In this document: piece by piece, positions 9,558 through 20,184 of the stretch
Layout of the letters: each line of letters opens with the position of its first letter
Numbering within the stretch: the first letter of the stretch is position 1
Assembly: GCA_963735885.1 (NCBI GenBank)
Contig: CAVTMP010000003.1
Coordinates: 124,001-188,000 of the forward strand
Direction of reading: 5' to 3'
Length of the DNA: 64,000 nt
From: JBBSBL01 sp963735885
Lineage (GTDB): Bacteria; Actinomycetota; Thermoleophilia; Solirubrobacterales; Solirubrobacteraceae
Translations under genes and position numbers: made by a program
Notes under the pieces: generated by a model
Database searches by the model: none
The model's input: the letters and a program-made list of their open reading frames with translations, nothing else
Told to the model about the DNA's origin: nothing

Positions 9558-9592
9558 CGGGGCCTCACCCTCGGCTCGAGGGTGAGGCCCCG
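9558..9592 (-). terminator. Transcription terminator of glnA
   Basis: A perfect 14-bp inverted repeat (9558-9571 with 9579-9592) and a 7-nt loop, 16 nt beyond the glnA stop and upstream of metH. No T-run follows, as is usual in high-GC actinobacteria. Confidence 0.8.
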
Positions 9593-9607
9593 CGACGGCT
9601 CGAGCGA

Positions 9608-11760
<2,153 letters not shown>

Positions 11761-12093
11761 CGTGGGTGCGATTCCTCCTGGGTCGCCGCGGCCGGACGCG
11801 CCTGGGAGCGCCGGCGCAGCGTGACGGGTTCCTGGGTGGGCGGACTGCGGGAGCCTAGGCGGCACGGCTCCGTCGCTCACTGTCCGGGTGGACAAAGACG
11901 GCCGGGGCCGGTTCCTCCATGCGGCGGATCGCCGCCGGCCGCACGCTACCCGGGCGCGCGAGCGGACGGCCGACGGGCCCGGGCCGGCTCGACGGCCGGG
12001 CGAACCCCGGTCGCCGATCTTTCGCCTCCGGGCCAAAGCACCTCCGCGGGCGCTGCCGGACACTGGCGTCGCCATTCCAACCCAGGAGGACGC
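11761..12093. other. Divergent glnA/amt regulatory region
   Basis: 333 bp without a credible gene. It holds Shine-Dalgarno sites for both genes (CCTCCT 11773-11779 for glnA, AGGAGG just before 12094 for amt) and a central inverted repeat at 11881-11894. No certain -35/-10 pair was found. Confidence 0.6.
11881..11894. promoter_or_regulatory. Inverted repeat between glnA and amt (candidate operator)
   Basis: TGTCC-GGGT-GGACA, a perfect 5-4-5 palindrome near the middle of the divergent region. It does not match the GlnR half-sites I know. A nitrogen-regulator site is only a guess from position. Confidence 0.3.
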
Positions 12094-13589
12094 ATGAGAC
12101 GTCGCACCCTGGCCCGCGCCGCCCTGCTGGCGGCGGGGGCCTTGCTGATTCTCCCGGCGGCGGCTTCGGCCGGCACGCTGGAGGCCTACAACAACGGAGC
12201 GCTGAAGGAGTCCGTCGGGATCAACTCGCTCTGGGTGATCCTCGCGGGCTCGCTCGTGATGTTCATGCAGGCCGGCTTCGCCTTCCTCGAGATCGGCTTC
12301 TCTCGCGGGAAGAACGTCGGGCACGGTGGTCGCGAAGATCCTCACGAACTTCTCGATCGCGGCCGTGATGTGGTGGGTCTGCGGCTTCGCCTTCGCCTTC
12401 GGCGCCGGCAAGTTCATCGGCCACGACGGCTTCTTCCTGCGCGACTTCGGCGATCCGCAGACGGCGTTCCCAGTGATGGGGCTCTCCGACGCCACCGTGC
12501 AGTCGAAGTTCTTCTTCCAGTTCGTGTTCTGCGGCGTCTCCCTGGCGATCGTCTGGGGCACGACGCTCGAGCGGATCAAGTTCGGCGTCTACATCATCTA
12601 CGCCGTCGTCTTCGCGGCGATCATCTACCCGCTCGGGGCCCACTGGGTGTTCGGCGGAGGCTTCCTGCAGCAGGGCGACTGGCTCGGCACGGGCATCGCC
12701 GGCATGCAGGACTTCGCGGGCTCGACGGCGGTCCACCTGATCGGCGCGACCGGCGCCCTCGCGGCGCTGCTGCACCTCGGGGCGCGCCGCGGGAAGTACA
12801 CCGCCGACGGGCAGCCGCGGGCGATCCCGGGGCACAACATGCCGTTGTTCGGCCTCGGCGTGCTGATCCTCTGGCTCGGGCTGGTTCGGGTTCAACCCCG
12901 GCTCGACGCTCAATGCGCTCGACGGCCGCTTCCCGGAGATCCTGATCATCACGAACCTGGCCGCCGCCTTCGGCGTCCTGGGCGCGATCAGCACGGCGTA
13001 CTGGAAGACGAAGAACATCGACATCGGCATGGCCGGCAACGGCGCGATCGGCGCGCTCGTCGCGATCACCGCGCCCTCGGGCTACGTGGAGCTGTGGGCC
13101 GCGCCGATCATCGGGTTCGTCGCCGGCGTGATCGTGCCGCTCGGCGTGTACGCGATCGACAAGCGCATCGACGACCCCGTGGGTGCGCTCACCGCGCACG
13201 GCCTGTGCGGCGTCTGGGGCACGATCAGCTGCGGCTTCCTCACCTCGCCGCGGCTCGCGAAGTACAACGGGTTCGGCGATCCGAACGGCGGGCTGGTGTA
13301 CTCGGGCTCGTTCAAGCAGCTGATCGCGCAGGTCGTCGGCCTGACGATCGCGTTCAGCTTCGTGTTCGTCATGTCCTACGCCACCTTCTGGGTGATCAAG
13401 AAGACCTACGGGATGCGGGTGACGCCCGAGGAGGAGGACGCCGGCCTCGACATCTCCGAGCACGGGATGTACGGCTACCCGGAGCAGTTCATCCCGGCGC
13501 CGGAGCTGGTGGGCTATTCGAACGACTACCCGGCGGAGCCGGTCGGCTCCGCCCCAACGGCCCCGACGCCGAAGGAGGTGCCGGCATGA
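12094..13589 (+). CDS. amt: Ammonium transporter Amt (two frameshifts)
   Basis: About 497 aa after correction. A cleavable-looking signal peptide (residues 1-26, ending ASA) is followed by eleven membrane helices. Amt hallmarks include INSLWVILAGSLVMFMQAGFAFLE, the GSTAVHLIGATGAL segment and the DDPVGALTAHGLCGVWG motif with its conserved pore His. It conducts ammonium or ammonia across the membrane. One extra base near 12320 and one near 12880 break the frame; removing them restores family sequence (NVGTVVAKI and WLGWFGFNPGST). The start is ATG 12094 with AGGAGG at 12084-12089. The stop overlaps the PII start (ATGA), so PII is co-translated to gate the channel. Confidence 0.93.
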
Positions 13590-13957
13590 AGATGATCGCG
13601 GCGTACATCCGCCACGAGGCGTTCGAGCCGATCCGGACCGAGCTGCTCGAGCTGGGCTTCCCGTCCCTCTCGATCATCGAGGTCAAGGGGTCCGGGCGCC
13701 AGAAGGGCATCACGGAGTCCTATCGCGGGGCGACGGTGACGAACTACCTGCGCCCCAAGATCAAGATCGAGTGCGTCGTGTCGGACACGGACGTGGCGGC
13801 GATCGTCGACACGATCCTCAAGCACGCGCGGACGGGCTCGGTCGGCGACGGGAAGGTCTTCGTCCTCCCCGTCGAGGAGGCGTACCGCATCCGCACGGGC
13901 GAGTCCGGAGAGGTCACGCTCCAGGCCCACCCGGGGGCGACCTCCACCGCCGCCTAG
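13586..13957 (+). CDS. glnK: PII signal transduction protein (GlnB/GlnK) lacking Tyr51
   Basis: A 123-aa PII protein coupled by ATGA overlap to amt, the classic GlnK arrangement in which PII blocks the Amt pore under ammonium sufficiency. Family motifs are IEVKGSGRQKG, the ATP-binding region RTGSVGDGKVFVLPVEEAYRIRTGE, and an intact T-loop length. The T-loop reads YRGATVTNYLRPK, so the residue aligned with the uridylylated/adenylylated Tyr51 is Val, while Tyr46 is kept. Control by GlnD/GlnE-type nucleotidylation at position 51 is therefore not possible; allosteric ATP/ADP/2-oxoglutarate control remains likely. The B versus K name rests on linkage to amt. Confidence 0.92.
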   Translation: MKMIAAYIRHEAFEPIRTELLELGFPSLSIIEVKGSGRQKGITESYRGATVTNYLRPKIKIECVVSDTDVAAIVDTILKHARTGSVGDGKVFVLPVEEAYRIRTGESGEVTLQAHPGATSTAA

Positions 13958-13979
13958 CGGAGCGCGGCCGGGATCCCCA

Positions 13980-14010
13980 CGGGCGGCGGGCCGATCCGGC
14001 CCGCCGCCCG
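13980..14010 (+). terminator. Terminator of amt-PII operon
   Basis: A perfect 13-bp GC stem (13980-13992 with 13998-14010) and a 5-nt loop, 23 nt after the PII stop. Confidence 0.8.
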
Positions 14011-14040
14011 CCCCGGGGTCGCGGCAGCGGCCGAGTCACC

Positions 14041-15249
14041 ATGGCCTCGACCTCCTTGCGCCCCGGCGCCGAGCCCCTCGGCTCCCTCGTCGAGCGCCTG
14101 CGCGAGCTGCACCTGGCGATGGTCGACGCCGTGCTCGGCGGCGAGGGGCTGCCGCGCGTGGCGGCGCTCGCGGCCGGCGCCGTCGACGCGCCCGTGGCGA
14201 TCGCGGTGCCGCGGCTGGGTCGGATGGCGCTCGCCCCGGCGGATGCGGTGAGCGGGGAGCGGGTCGAGGTCCTCGCGCGCTACGCGGCCGACCGCGCGGC
14301 GGAGCGGCCGGCACGCGTGCCGGCCGGCCTGGCCGCGGAGGTCCCGATCGCCGCCGGCGACGAGCGGGTCGGGGCGGTGCTCATGCTCGGCGAGCGCGGG
14401 CGAGGGGATCCGGCGGCGGCGGAGTTCCTCCACGTCGCCGCGCTGGCGTCGCTGACCGAGGTGGCGGTCGAGGAGGCGCGCGAGGAGGTCGAGCACAACC
14501 TGCGCGGCTCCTTCCTCGAGGAGCTGCGCACACGGGACGATCTCGAGCCCGCCGACGTGGTGCGCCGGGCCGGTCGGCTCGGCTGCGACCTCACCCGCGG
14601 GGCGGTCGTGCTCTGCGCGGAGCTCGAGACCGAGCGCCCGCGCCACGCCGTCGCGATGATCGCGGGCGACCACCCGGGCGCGCTCGCCCAGCACCTGGAC
14701 GGCCGCGTCTACGCGGTGCTGCCCGCCGCCGGCGGGGACTCCGCCCCGGAGCGCACGCTCGAGGGCGCGCGAACGCTCGCGACCCGGCTGCGGCGGCGGG
14801 GCACCGTCGGGCTCTCCTCCTTCTACGCCGATCCGGCCGAGCTCGGCCGGGCGCTGCAGGAGGCCGAGCTCGTGCTCGACGTCATGCGCCGCACCGACGC
14901 GCCGGTCGCCGCCGACATCGGCCGGGGCACCTACCGCCTGCTCTTCCGCGTGCTCGCCTCCCATCCGGAGGAGGTGCGGGCGTTCTACGAGGACACCGTC
15001 GCGCCGATCGTGCGCTACGACGACCAGTACCGGACCGACCTCGTCGGGACGCTCGAGGCCTACCTCGAGCACAACTGCAACATGAACGCGACGGCCGCCG
15101 CCATCTACGCGCACCGGCACACGGTCGCCTACCGGCTCGACCGCGTACGGGAGCTCGCGGGCCTCGACCCCACGCTGTCGGAGGACCGCGAGCGCCTCGG
15201 GCTCGGGCTGAAGGCCTACCGGATCATCGCGCCGCGCCTGCCGCGCTGA
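14041..15249 (+). CDS. PucR/CdaR-like transcriptional regulator
   Basis: A 402-aa protein. The N-terminal half looks GAF-like (VPIAAGDERVGAVLMLGERG). The middle is the degenerate GGDEF-like region of this family (GLSSFYADPAELGRALQEAELVL). The C-terminus is the PucR-type helix-turn-helix (YLEHNCNMNATAAAIYAHRHTVAYRLDRVRELAGLD). Such proteins regulate purine, amino-acid or diacid catabolism. It follows the amt-PII terminator on the same strand, so a role in nitrogen control is a reasonable guess but unproven. The signal is unknown. ATG 14041 is the first start codon of the frame. Confidence 0.82.
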   Translation: MASTSLRPGAEPLGSLVERLRELHLAMVDAVLGGEGLPRVAALAAGAVDAPVAIAVPRLGRMALAPADAVSGERVEVLARYAADRAAERPARVPAGLAAEVPIAAGDERVGAVLMLGERGRGDPAAAEFLHVAALASLTEVAVEEAREEVEHNLRGSFLEELRTRDDLEPADVVRRAGRLGCDLTRGAVVLCAELETERPRHAVAMIAGDHPGALAQHLDGRVYAVLPAAGGDSAPERTLEGARTLATRLRRRGTVGLSSFYADPAELGRALQEAELVLDVMRRTDAPVAADIGRGTYRLLFRVLASHPEEVRAFYEDTVAPIVRYDDQYRTDLVGTLEAYLEHNCNMNATAAAIYAHRHTVAYRLDRVRELAGLDPTLSEDRERLGLGLKAYRIIAPRLPR

Positions 15250-15283
15250 GCACCGCGTCCGGAGTGGGACGAGAGCCGGCCGG

Positions 15284-15901
15284 TCAGCCGCCGGCCGGCG
15301 CCGGCAGCACCTTGCCCGACTCCGGGTCCACGATCTGCTTCGGGGCGGCGCCCGAGACGTTCACCGCGAACGTGCCCGCCGGGCGCCCTCCGCCCTCGAG
15401 CCGCGCGGTGCCCTGGTTCCCGAGCCCCGGGGCGATCCGGTAGGTGACCACGTGGCGCCCCGGGACGACCGGGGTCACGCGCCACACGAAGCTCTTCGTC
15501 TCCCCGGAGGTCAGCTTGCCGAGCGCCCACGTGTTCGAGTAGGAGGTGTCCCCGGAGAGCGGCCCGCGATCCACGACCCAGACCGTCGAGAAGGGCTCGG
15601 CGAGCCCCGGCTGGTCATTGCGCCGCGTGAACGGCGGGGCGCTCGTGCCCTGACCCTTGGCCTCGATCGTCACGGCGATGTTCCCGATGTCCTTCTCGCC
15701 GGCGTTGCGGACGTCGATCCGCATCTCGGCGGCGCGGGAGACGCCCTGCCGGGCGGGGAACACCGCCTTCGGCACCGCGACGGTGAACACCCCCCGGGAG
15801 CCGGTGGCGTCGGAGCCCGAGTCGCCGCATCCGACGGCGCCGAGCGCGACCGTCGCGGCCAGCGCCGGAGCCCACGCCCGGATCGCCTCTCGCCCCCTCA
15901 C
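15284..15901 (-). CDS. Secreted lipoprotein of unknown function
   Basis: A 205-aa protein with a lipoprotein signal (hydrophobic residues 8-24, lipobox AVGC, Cys25). The rest is an Ig-like or DUF-type beta-rich domain with MRIDVRNAGEKDIGNIAVTIEA and FVWRVTPVVPGRHVVTYRIAPGL, which looks like a conserved-repeat fold for extracellular display. It is divergent from the mce cluster start, so it might be an accessory surface protein of that system (inference from position). GTG 15901 was chosen because the lipobox then sits at the right distance and a TATGTT box lies 8 nt upstream. Confidence 0.7.
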   Translation of the reverse strand: MRGREAIRAWAPALAATVALGAVGCGDSGSDATGSRGVFTVAVPKAVFPARQGVSRAAEMRIDVRNAGEKDIGNIAVTIEAKGQGTSAPPFTRRNDQPGLAEPFSTVWVVDRGPLSGDTSYSNTWALGKLTSGETKSFVWRVTPVVPGRHVVTYRIAPGLGNQGTARLEGGGRPAGTFAVNVSGAAPKQIVDPESGKVLPAPAGG

Positions 15902-15909
15902 AGCGCGCG

Positions 15910-15915
15910 AACATA
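15910..15915 (-). promoter_or_regulatory. -10 box of lipoprotein gene
   Basis: TATGTT on the minus strand, 8 nt before the GTG at 15901. Confidence 0.45.
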
Positions 15916-16099
15916 CCACGGGGGAGGGCCCCCATCGGGCCGCGCGCGCGGCGAACGCCGGCCCGCGCGCGGCGGCCGGCGAAGCGGCGGCGCGCCCGCG
16001 AGCGACGTCGCTTGCCGCCCTGCCGCCCTGTCCCATAGGATTCGGAGCCGGGTCGCCGCGCACGCGTGGCCGGACCCGAGGTCCGAGGGGAGGATTTGA

Positions 16100-16906
16100 G
16101 TGGTCCGCAGCGTCGCCGATCGAGCGTTTCTTCCGACGAAGAACCTGCTCGAGGAGGTCGGGGACATGATGATCCTGACGGGCAAGACCATCGTGTCGGC
16201 CCTCAGGCCGCCGTACCCGTACGGCGGGGAGTTCGTGTCCCAGTTCCTCTTCGCGCTGCGCCTCTGCTGGTTCCCGCTGCTGATCTCCACCGTCGCCTTC
16301 GGCTACGGCGCTCCGGGCCTGCAGGCCGCGAACTTCCTCGTGCTGTTCGGGGCGATCGACCGCCTCGGCGGCTTCTTCGTCCTCGCGTCGATCCGCGAGT
16401 TCGCCCCGTTCGTGACCGCGATCATCCTGTCCGGGGTGGCGGGCACCGCGATCACCGCCGACCTCGGCGCGCGGAAGATCCGCGAGGAGCTCGACGCGCT
16501 CCAGGTGCTCGGGGTCGACCCGATCAAGAACCTCGTCGTGCCGCGCTTCCTCGCGCTGATGCTCGTGACCGGCCTGTTCGACGTCTACGCGCTGCTCTTC
16601 GGCATCTTCGGCGGCGTGATCGCCACCCTCGTGAACGGCGCGCCGCTCGGCCCGTTCTGGGCGACGTTCTTCACGAACGCCTCGACGGTCGACCTGTGGG
16701 GGTCGCTGCTGAAGTGCACGGGCTTCGGGGCGATCATCGCGATCGTCTGCTGCTACAAGGGCATGACGACGTCCGGCGGCGCCCAGGGCGTCGGCCGCGC
16801 GGTGAACCAGGCGGTCGTCATCGCGCTGCTCGCCGTCGCGGCGTTCAACTACGTGTTCACGCAGACGCTGCTCGCCACCCACCCGGAGATCCAGGTCATT
16901 CGATGA
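16100..16906 (+). CDS. Mce-system permease YrbEA/MlaE-like
   Basis: A 268-aa MlaE/YrbE inner-membrane permease with about five helices. It has the family signature region around FAPFVTAIILSGVAGTAITADLGARKIREELDALQVLGVDP, which contains the coupling helix contacting the ATPase. It is the first of two permeases in the mce cluster; with its partner and MceG it forms the ABC core that moves lipids or sterols delivered by the MCE tunnel. The GTG start at 16100 is preceded by GGGGAGGA. It lies 37 nt before the second permease, in one operon running to 27549. Confidence 0.9.
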   Translation: MVRSVADRAFLPTKNLLEEVGDMMILTGKTIVSALRPPYPYGGEFVSQFLFALRLCWFPLLISTVAFGYGAPGLQAANFLVLFGAIDRLGGFFVLASIREFAPFVTAIILSGVAGTAITADLGARKIREELDALQVLGVDPIKNLVVPRFLALMLVTGLFDVYALLFGIFGGVIATLVNGAPLGPFWATFFTNASTVDLWGSLLKCTGFGAIIAIVCCYKGMTTSGGAQGVGRAVNQAVVIALLAVAAFNYVFTQTLLATHPEIQVIR

Positions 16907-16943
16907 CGTCCACCACCCGCGCGACGCACGGAGGCGATCGCTG

Positions 16944-17741
16944 ATGGGCGCCCTGCTCGACACCCCGCGGGGGTGGATCGAGAGCTTCGGCACGATCGTC
17001 AAGTTCTGCGGGCGGATCGTCGGCGAGGTCTACGGCCTGCGCGTCTTCAAGTTCTTCGGCGAGGCGCTGCGGCAGGCGGGCATCCTCATCCTCAGCTCCA
17101 CGATCGTCATCTGGACCCTGTGCTTCATCATCGGGCTGCAGTGCGGGATCGAGGGGGCGTACTTCAACCGCTCGGTGGGGGCGCCCGCCTACGCCGCGGT
17201 GTTCACCGCCTGGTGCGACCTGCGCGAGCTGATCCCCTACGCCTTCGGCTACATGATGGCCGCGAAGGTCGGCACCGGCATCGTGGCCGAGCTCGGGTCG
17301 ATGCGGATCTCCGACGAGATCGACGCGCTCGAGGTCATGGGCATCTCCTCGATGACCTTCCTCTGCGCCACCCGCCTGCTCGCGGCCTGGATGGTGCTGC
17401 CGTTCGTCTACATCGCCGGCATCGGCGCCGGGTTCCTCGCCAGCTACATCGCCGTCGTGCAGCAGATCGGGGAGGTGTCCTCCGGCGGCTACTTCCTCAT
17501 CTTCTGGATGTTCCAGAACCCGCCCGACCTCTTGTACAGCCTGATCAAGGCCATGTTCATGGCCACCGTGATCGTCCTCATCGGCTGCTACTACGGCTAC
17601 AACGCGGGCGGCGGCCCGGTCGGGGTGGGGACCGCCACGGCGAAGTCGATGGTGATGAACATCGTGCTCGTCCACGTGCTCGGGATGCTCCTCACCCAGG
17701 TCTTCTGGGGCGCGAATCCGAGAGCGCCGATCGGAGGCTGA
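16944..17741 (+). CDS. Mce-system permease YrbEB/MlaE-like
   Basis: The 265-aa second permease, paralogous to the preceding one. The coupling region is YMMAAKVGTGIVAELGSMRISDEIDALEVMGI, and five hydrophobic segments are visible. A heterodimer of the two YrbE proteins is the usual actinobacterial arrangement. The start ATG 16944 follows a GGAGG-like stretch. It ends 1 nt before the ATPase GTG, so expression is tightly coupled. Confidence 0.9.
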   Translation: MGALLDTPRGWIESFGTIVKFCGRIVGEVYGLRVFKFFGEALRQAGILILSSTIVIWTLCFIIGLQCGIEGAYFNRSVGAPAYAAVFTAWCDLRELIPYAFGYMMAAKVGTGIVAELGSMRISDEIDALEVMGISSMTFLCATRLLAAWMVLPFVYIAGIGAGFLASYIAVVQQIGEVSSGGYFLIFWMFQNPPDLLYSLIKAMFMATVIVLIGCYYGYNAGGGPVGVGTATAKSMVMNIVLVHVLGMLLTQVFWGANPRAPIGG

Positions 17742-17742
17742 C

Positions 17743-18720
17743 GTGACGTCATTCAGCGAGGAGGAGCGCGAGCCGGGCCCGGGGCCGGCCCCCGCCGAGG
17801 AGCCCGTCGACCCCGCCGGGCCGCAGGCTCCGGAGCCGTCCGCGCCGCCGTCCGCGGCCGGGGACGACGCGGGCTCGCGCGTGTCGGTCGTGGACGAGCC
17901 GCCGCCCGGCGGCGGGGTCGTGGGCAACGAGTACGAGTGGCACACCGGGCGCCAGCACGACTCCGGCGAGGCGGCCATCGAGTTCATCGACGTGCACAAG
18001 GCCTTCGGGCGCAACCGCATCCTGCGCGGCCTCAACATGTCCCTGCCGGAGAACCGGATCTCGATGATCCTCGGGCCGTCCGGCACCGGCAAGTCGGTCT
18101 GCATCAAGCACATGGTCGGCCTGCTCTACCCCGACGAGGGCGACGTCCTCGTGCACGGCGAGTCGGTTCCGAACCTCGTCGACGACGACCTCTTCGAGCT
18201 GCGCAAGAAGTTCGGCGTCCTCTTCCAGGACGGCGCGCTGTTCGGCTCGATGAACCTCTACGACAACGTCGCCTTCCCGCTGCGCCAGCACACGGACAAG
18301 AGCGAGGAGGAGGTGGCCGAGATCGTGGACCGGCGCCTCTCCGAGGTCGGCCTGGGCGACGCCAACGACAAGATGCCCAACGAGCTGTCGGGCGGGATGC
18401 GCAAGCGCGCCGGGTTCGCCCGTGCCCTCGTCCTCGACCCGGACATCGTGCTCTTCGACGAGCCGGACTCGGGCCTCGACCCCGTCCGCACCGCGCTCCT
18501 GTGCGAGCTCATCCAGGAGATCCACGAGGAGAACGGCGGCGCCTACGTCGTGATCACGCACGACATCGCGAGCGCCCGGCGCGTGGCCGAGCACATCTCG
18601 GTGCTGTGGCGCGGCAAGATCGTCGAGTCGGGGCCGGCGCAGGAGCTCTTCAACTCGGACAACGCGTTCGTCCGCCAGTTCCTCTCGGGCGAGTCGCACG
18701 GCCCCCTGGGGATGGAGTAG
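17743..18720 (+). CDS. mceG: Mce-system ATPase MceG (Mkl/MlaF-like)
   Basis: A 325-aa ABC ATPase with an unusual ~75-residue Pro/Glu-rich, probably disordered N-terminal extension. The canonical domain follows: Walker A GPSGTGKS (111-118), Q-loop FQDGALFGSM, signature LSGGM, Walker B VLFDEPDSGLDP and switch His in VITHD. It energises lipid transport by the YrbEA/B pair. In mycobacteria mceG is unlinked and shared by several mce operons; here it sits inside the cluster between the permeases and the MCE proteins, which suggests a self-contained system. Confidence 0.92.
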   Translation: MTSFSEEEREPGPGPAPAEEPVDPAGPQAPEPSAPPSAAGDDAGSRVSVVDEPPPGGGVVGNEYEWHTGRQHDSGEAAIEFIDVHKAFGRNRILRGLNMSLPENRISMILGPSGTGKSVCIKHMVGLLYPDEGDVLVHGESVPNLVDDDLFELRKKFGVLFQDGALFGSMNLYDNVAFPLRQHTDKSEEEVAEIVDRRLSEVGLGDANDKMPNELSGGMRKRAGFARALVLDPDIVLFDEPDSGLDPVRTALLCELIQEIHEENGGAYVVITHDIASARRVAEHISVLWRGKIVESGPAQELFNSDNAFVRQFLSGESHGPLGME

Positions 18721-18760
18721 CGGCGCGCCGCCGCCCGCCGCATCCTCCCTCGACCTCGAC

Positions 18761-18829
18761 GTGAGCCTCAGACTCCACGCCGCCGCTGCTCGCATCGCCC
18801 GGATCCCGGCCGACGAGGTCGCCGCATGA
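18761..18829 (+). CDS. Possible 22-residue ORF overlapping the first mce gene
   Basis: GTG 18761 opens a 22-codon frame (VSLRLHAAAARIARIPADEVAA) whose TGA overlaps the ATG of the next gene (ATGA). No clear ribosome binding site is visible. It could be a small coupled leader or chance. Confidence 0.2.
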   Translation: MSLRLHAAAARIARIPADEVAA

Positions 18830-20184
18830 CCGCCGCCCGCGGCGCGGCCCTCGGGGCCCTGGTGGTCGCGGCCATCGTCGTGGCGGTCGTGCTGCTCAGC
18901 GGGGACGGCGGGCACCAGTACAAGCTGGTGTTCGAGACGGCCGGCCAGCTCGTGAAGGGCGACGACGTCCAGGTCGGCGGTCGCCGCGTCGGCAACGTCG
19001 ACGACATCCAGCTCACCAACGACAACCGCGCCGAGATCAAGGTCACGGTCGAGGACAGCTTCGCGCCGCTGCACGAAGGCACCACGGCGGTGATCCGGCT
19101 CACGTCCCTCTCCGGCGTGGCCAACCGCTACGTCGCGCTCACGCCGGGTCCGAACAGCGCGCCGGACGTCGCCGACGGCGGGACGATCGGCACCGACCGA
19201 ACCACCTCGGTGGTGGACCTCGACCAGCTGTTCGACACCTTCGACAAGCCCACCCGCACCGGCCTCTCGGACTTCATCAAGGGCTCGGCCCAGTGGTACA
19301 CCGGCAAGGAGCGGCAGGCGAACCTGTCGGCGCTGTACTTCAACCCCGCGCTCTCCACGTCCACCGCGGTCTTCGACCAGCTCACGAAGAACGAGAAGAC
19401 CCTCACCGGCGCCGTCGTCGACACCTCGCGCGTCGTCACCGCCCTGAGCGAGCGCAGCGGTGACATCACGAGCCTCGTCTCCAACGCGAACCAGACGACC
19501 GGCGCGATCGCGGCGGAGAACAGCTCGTTCTCGCAGGCCCTCGCGCTGCTGCCCATCACGCTGCGGCGGGCCAACACGACGTTCGTCAACCTCCGCTCGA
19601 CGCTCGCCGACCTCACGACGCTCGTGAACGCGAGCAAGCCGGCGACGGTGAACCTGGCCGAGTTCCTCGGTGCGCTGCGTCCCGTGGTCACGGAGGCGAT
19701 CCCGGCGGTCACGACCTTCGACCGGATCGTCCACCTCCCCGGGCCGAACAACGACCTGACCGACACGTTCACCATCGCCCCGCAACTGGCGAGCGCCACC
19801 GGGACGGCCTCGAAGAGCGCGATCGCCGCGCTGAAGCGCTCCCAGCCCGTCATCACCTTCGCGCGCCCGTACGCACCCGACCTCGTGGGCTGGTTCCGGG
19901 ACTTCGGCCAGGGCGCCTCCTGGTACGACGCGAACGGGCACTACGCGCGCGTCTCTCCGGTGTTCAACGCCTACAAGTACCACTCCTCGCCGTCCGGCGG
20001 CACGCTCACCGTGCTCCCGCCGGCGGAGCGGCTCTCGACCTACCAGACGATCCCCCACGGGACCGGGAACTACACGCGCTGCCCGGGCGGCGCGACGCAG
20101 CCGGCGCCCGACGGATCCTCGCCCTTCACCGCCAACGGCACGCTGGACTGCGATCCCAGCCAGGTGCCGCCGAACGCGCCATGA
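18826..20184 (+). CDS. MCE family protein (mce gene 1 of 6)
   Basis: A 452-aa protein: an N-terminal membrane anchor (residues 7-24), then one MCE/MlaD domain (about 30-110, including GDDVQVGGRRVGNVDDIQL), then a long helical region (to ~320) that would build the tunnel, and a polar C-terminus with paired cysteines (Cys in YTRCPGG and LDCDP). MCE proteins assemble as hexamers carrying hydrophobic substrate across the envelope to YrbE/MceG. The ATG at 18826 is 105 nt after mceG. The stop overlaps the next gene by ATGA. Confidence 0.88.
   Translation: MTAARGAALGALVVAAIVVAVVLLSGDGGHQYKLVFETAGQLVKGDDVQVGGRRVGNVDDIQLTNDNRAEIKVTVEDSFAPLHEGTTAVIRLTSLSGVANRYVALTPGPNSAPDVADGGTIGTDRTTSVVDLDQLFDTFDKPTRTGLSDFIKGSAQWYTGKERQANLSALYFNPALSTSTAVFDQLTKNEKTLTGAVVDTSRVVTALSERSGDITSLVSNANQTTGAIAAENSSFSQALALLPITLRRANTTFVNLRSTLADLTTLVNASKPATVNLAEFLGALRPVVTEAIPAVTTFDRIVHLPGPNNDLTDTFTIAPQLASATGTASKSAIAALKRSQPVITFARPYAPDLVGWFRDFGQGASWYDANGHYARVSPVFNAYKYHSSPSGGTLTVLPPAERLSTYQTIPHGTGNYTRCPGGATQPAPDGSSPFTANGTLDCDPSQVPPNAP

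Noticed and set aside
12326..13957. Apparent Amt-PII fusion protein of 543 residues
   Set aside because: A frameshift in amt merely puts the first part into the PII frame; corrected amt ends at 13589 with a normal ATGA overlap.
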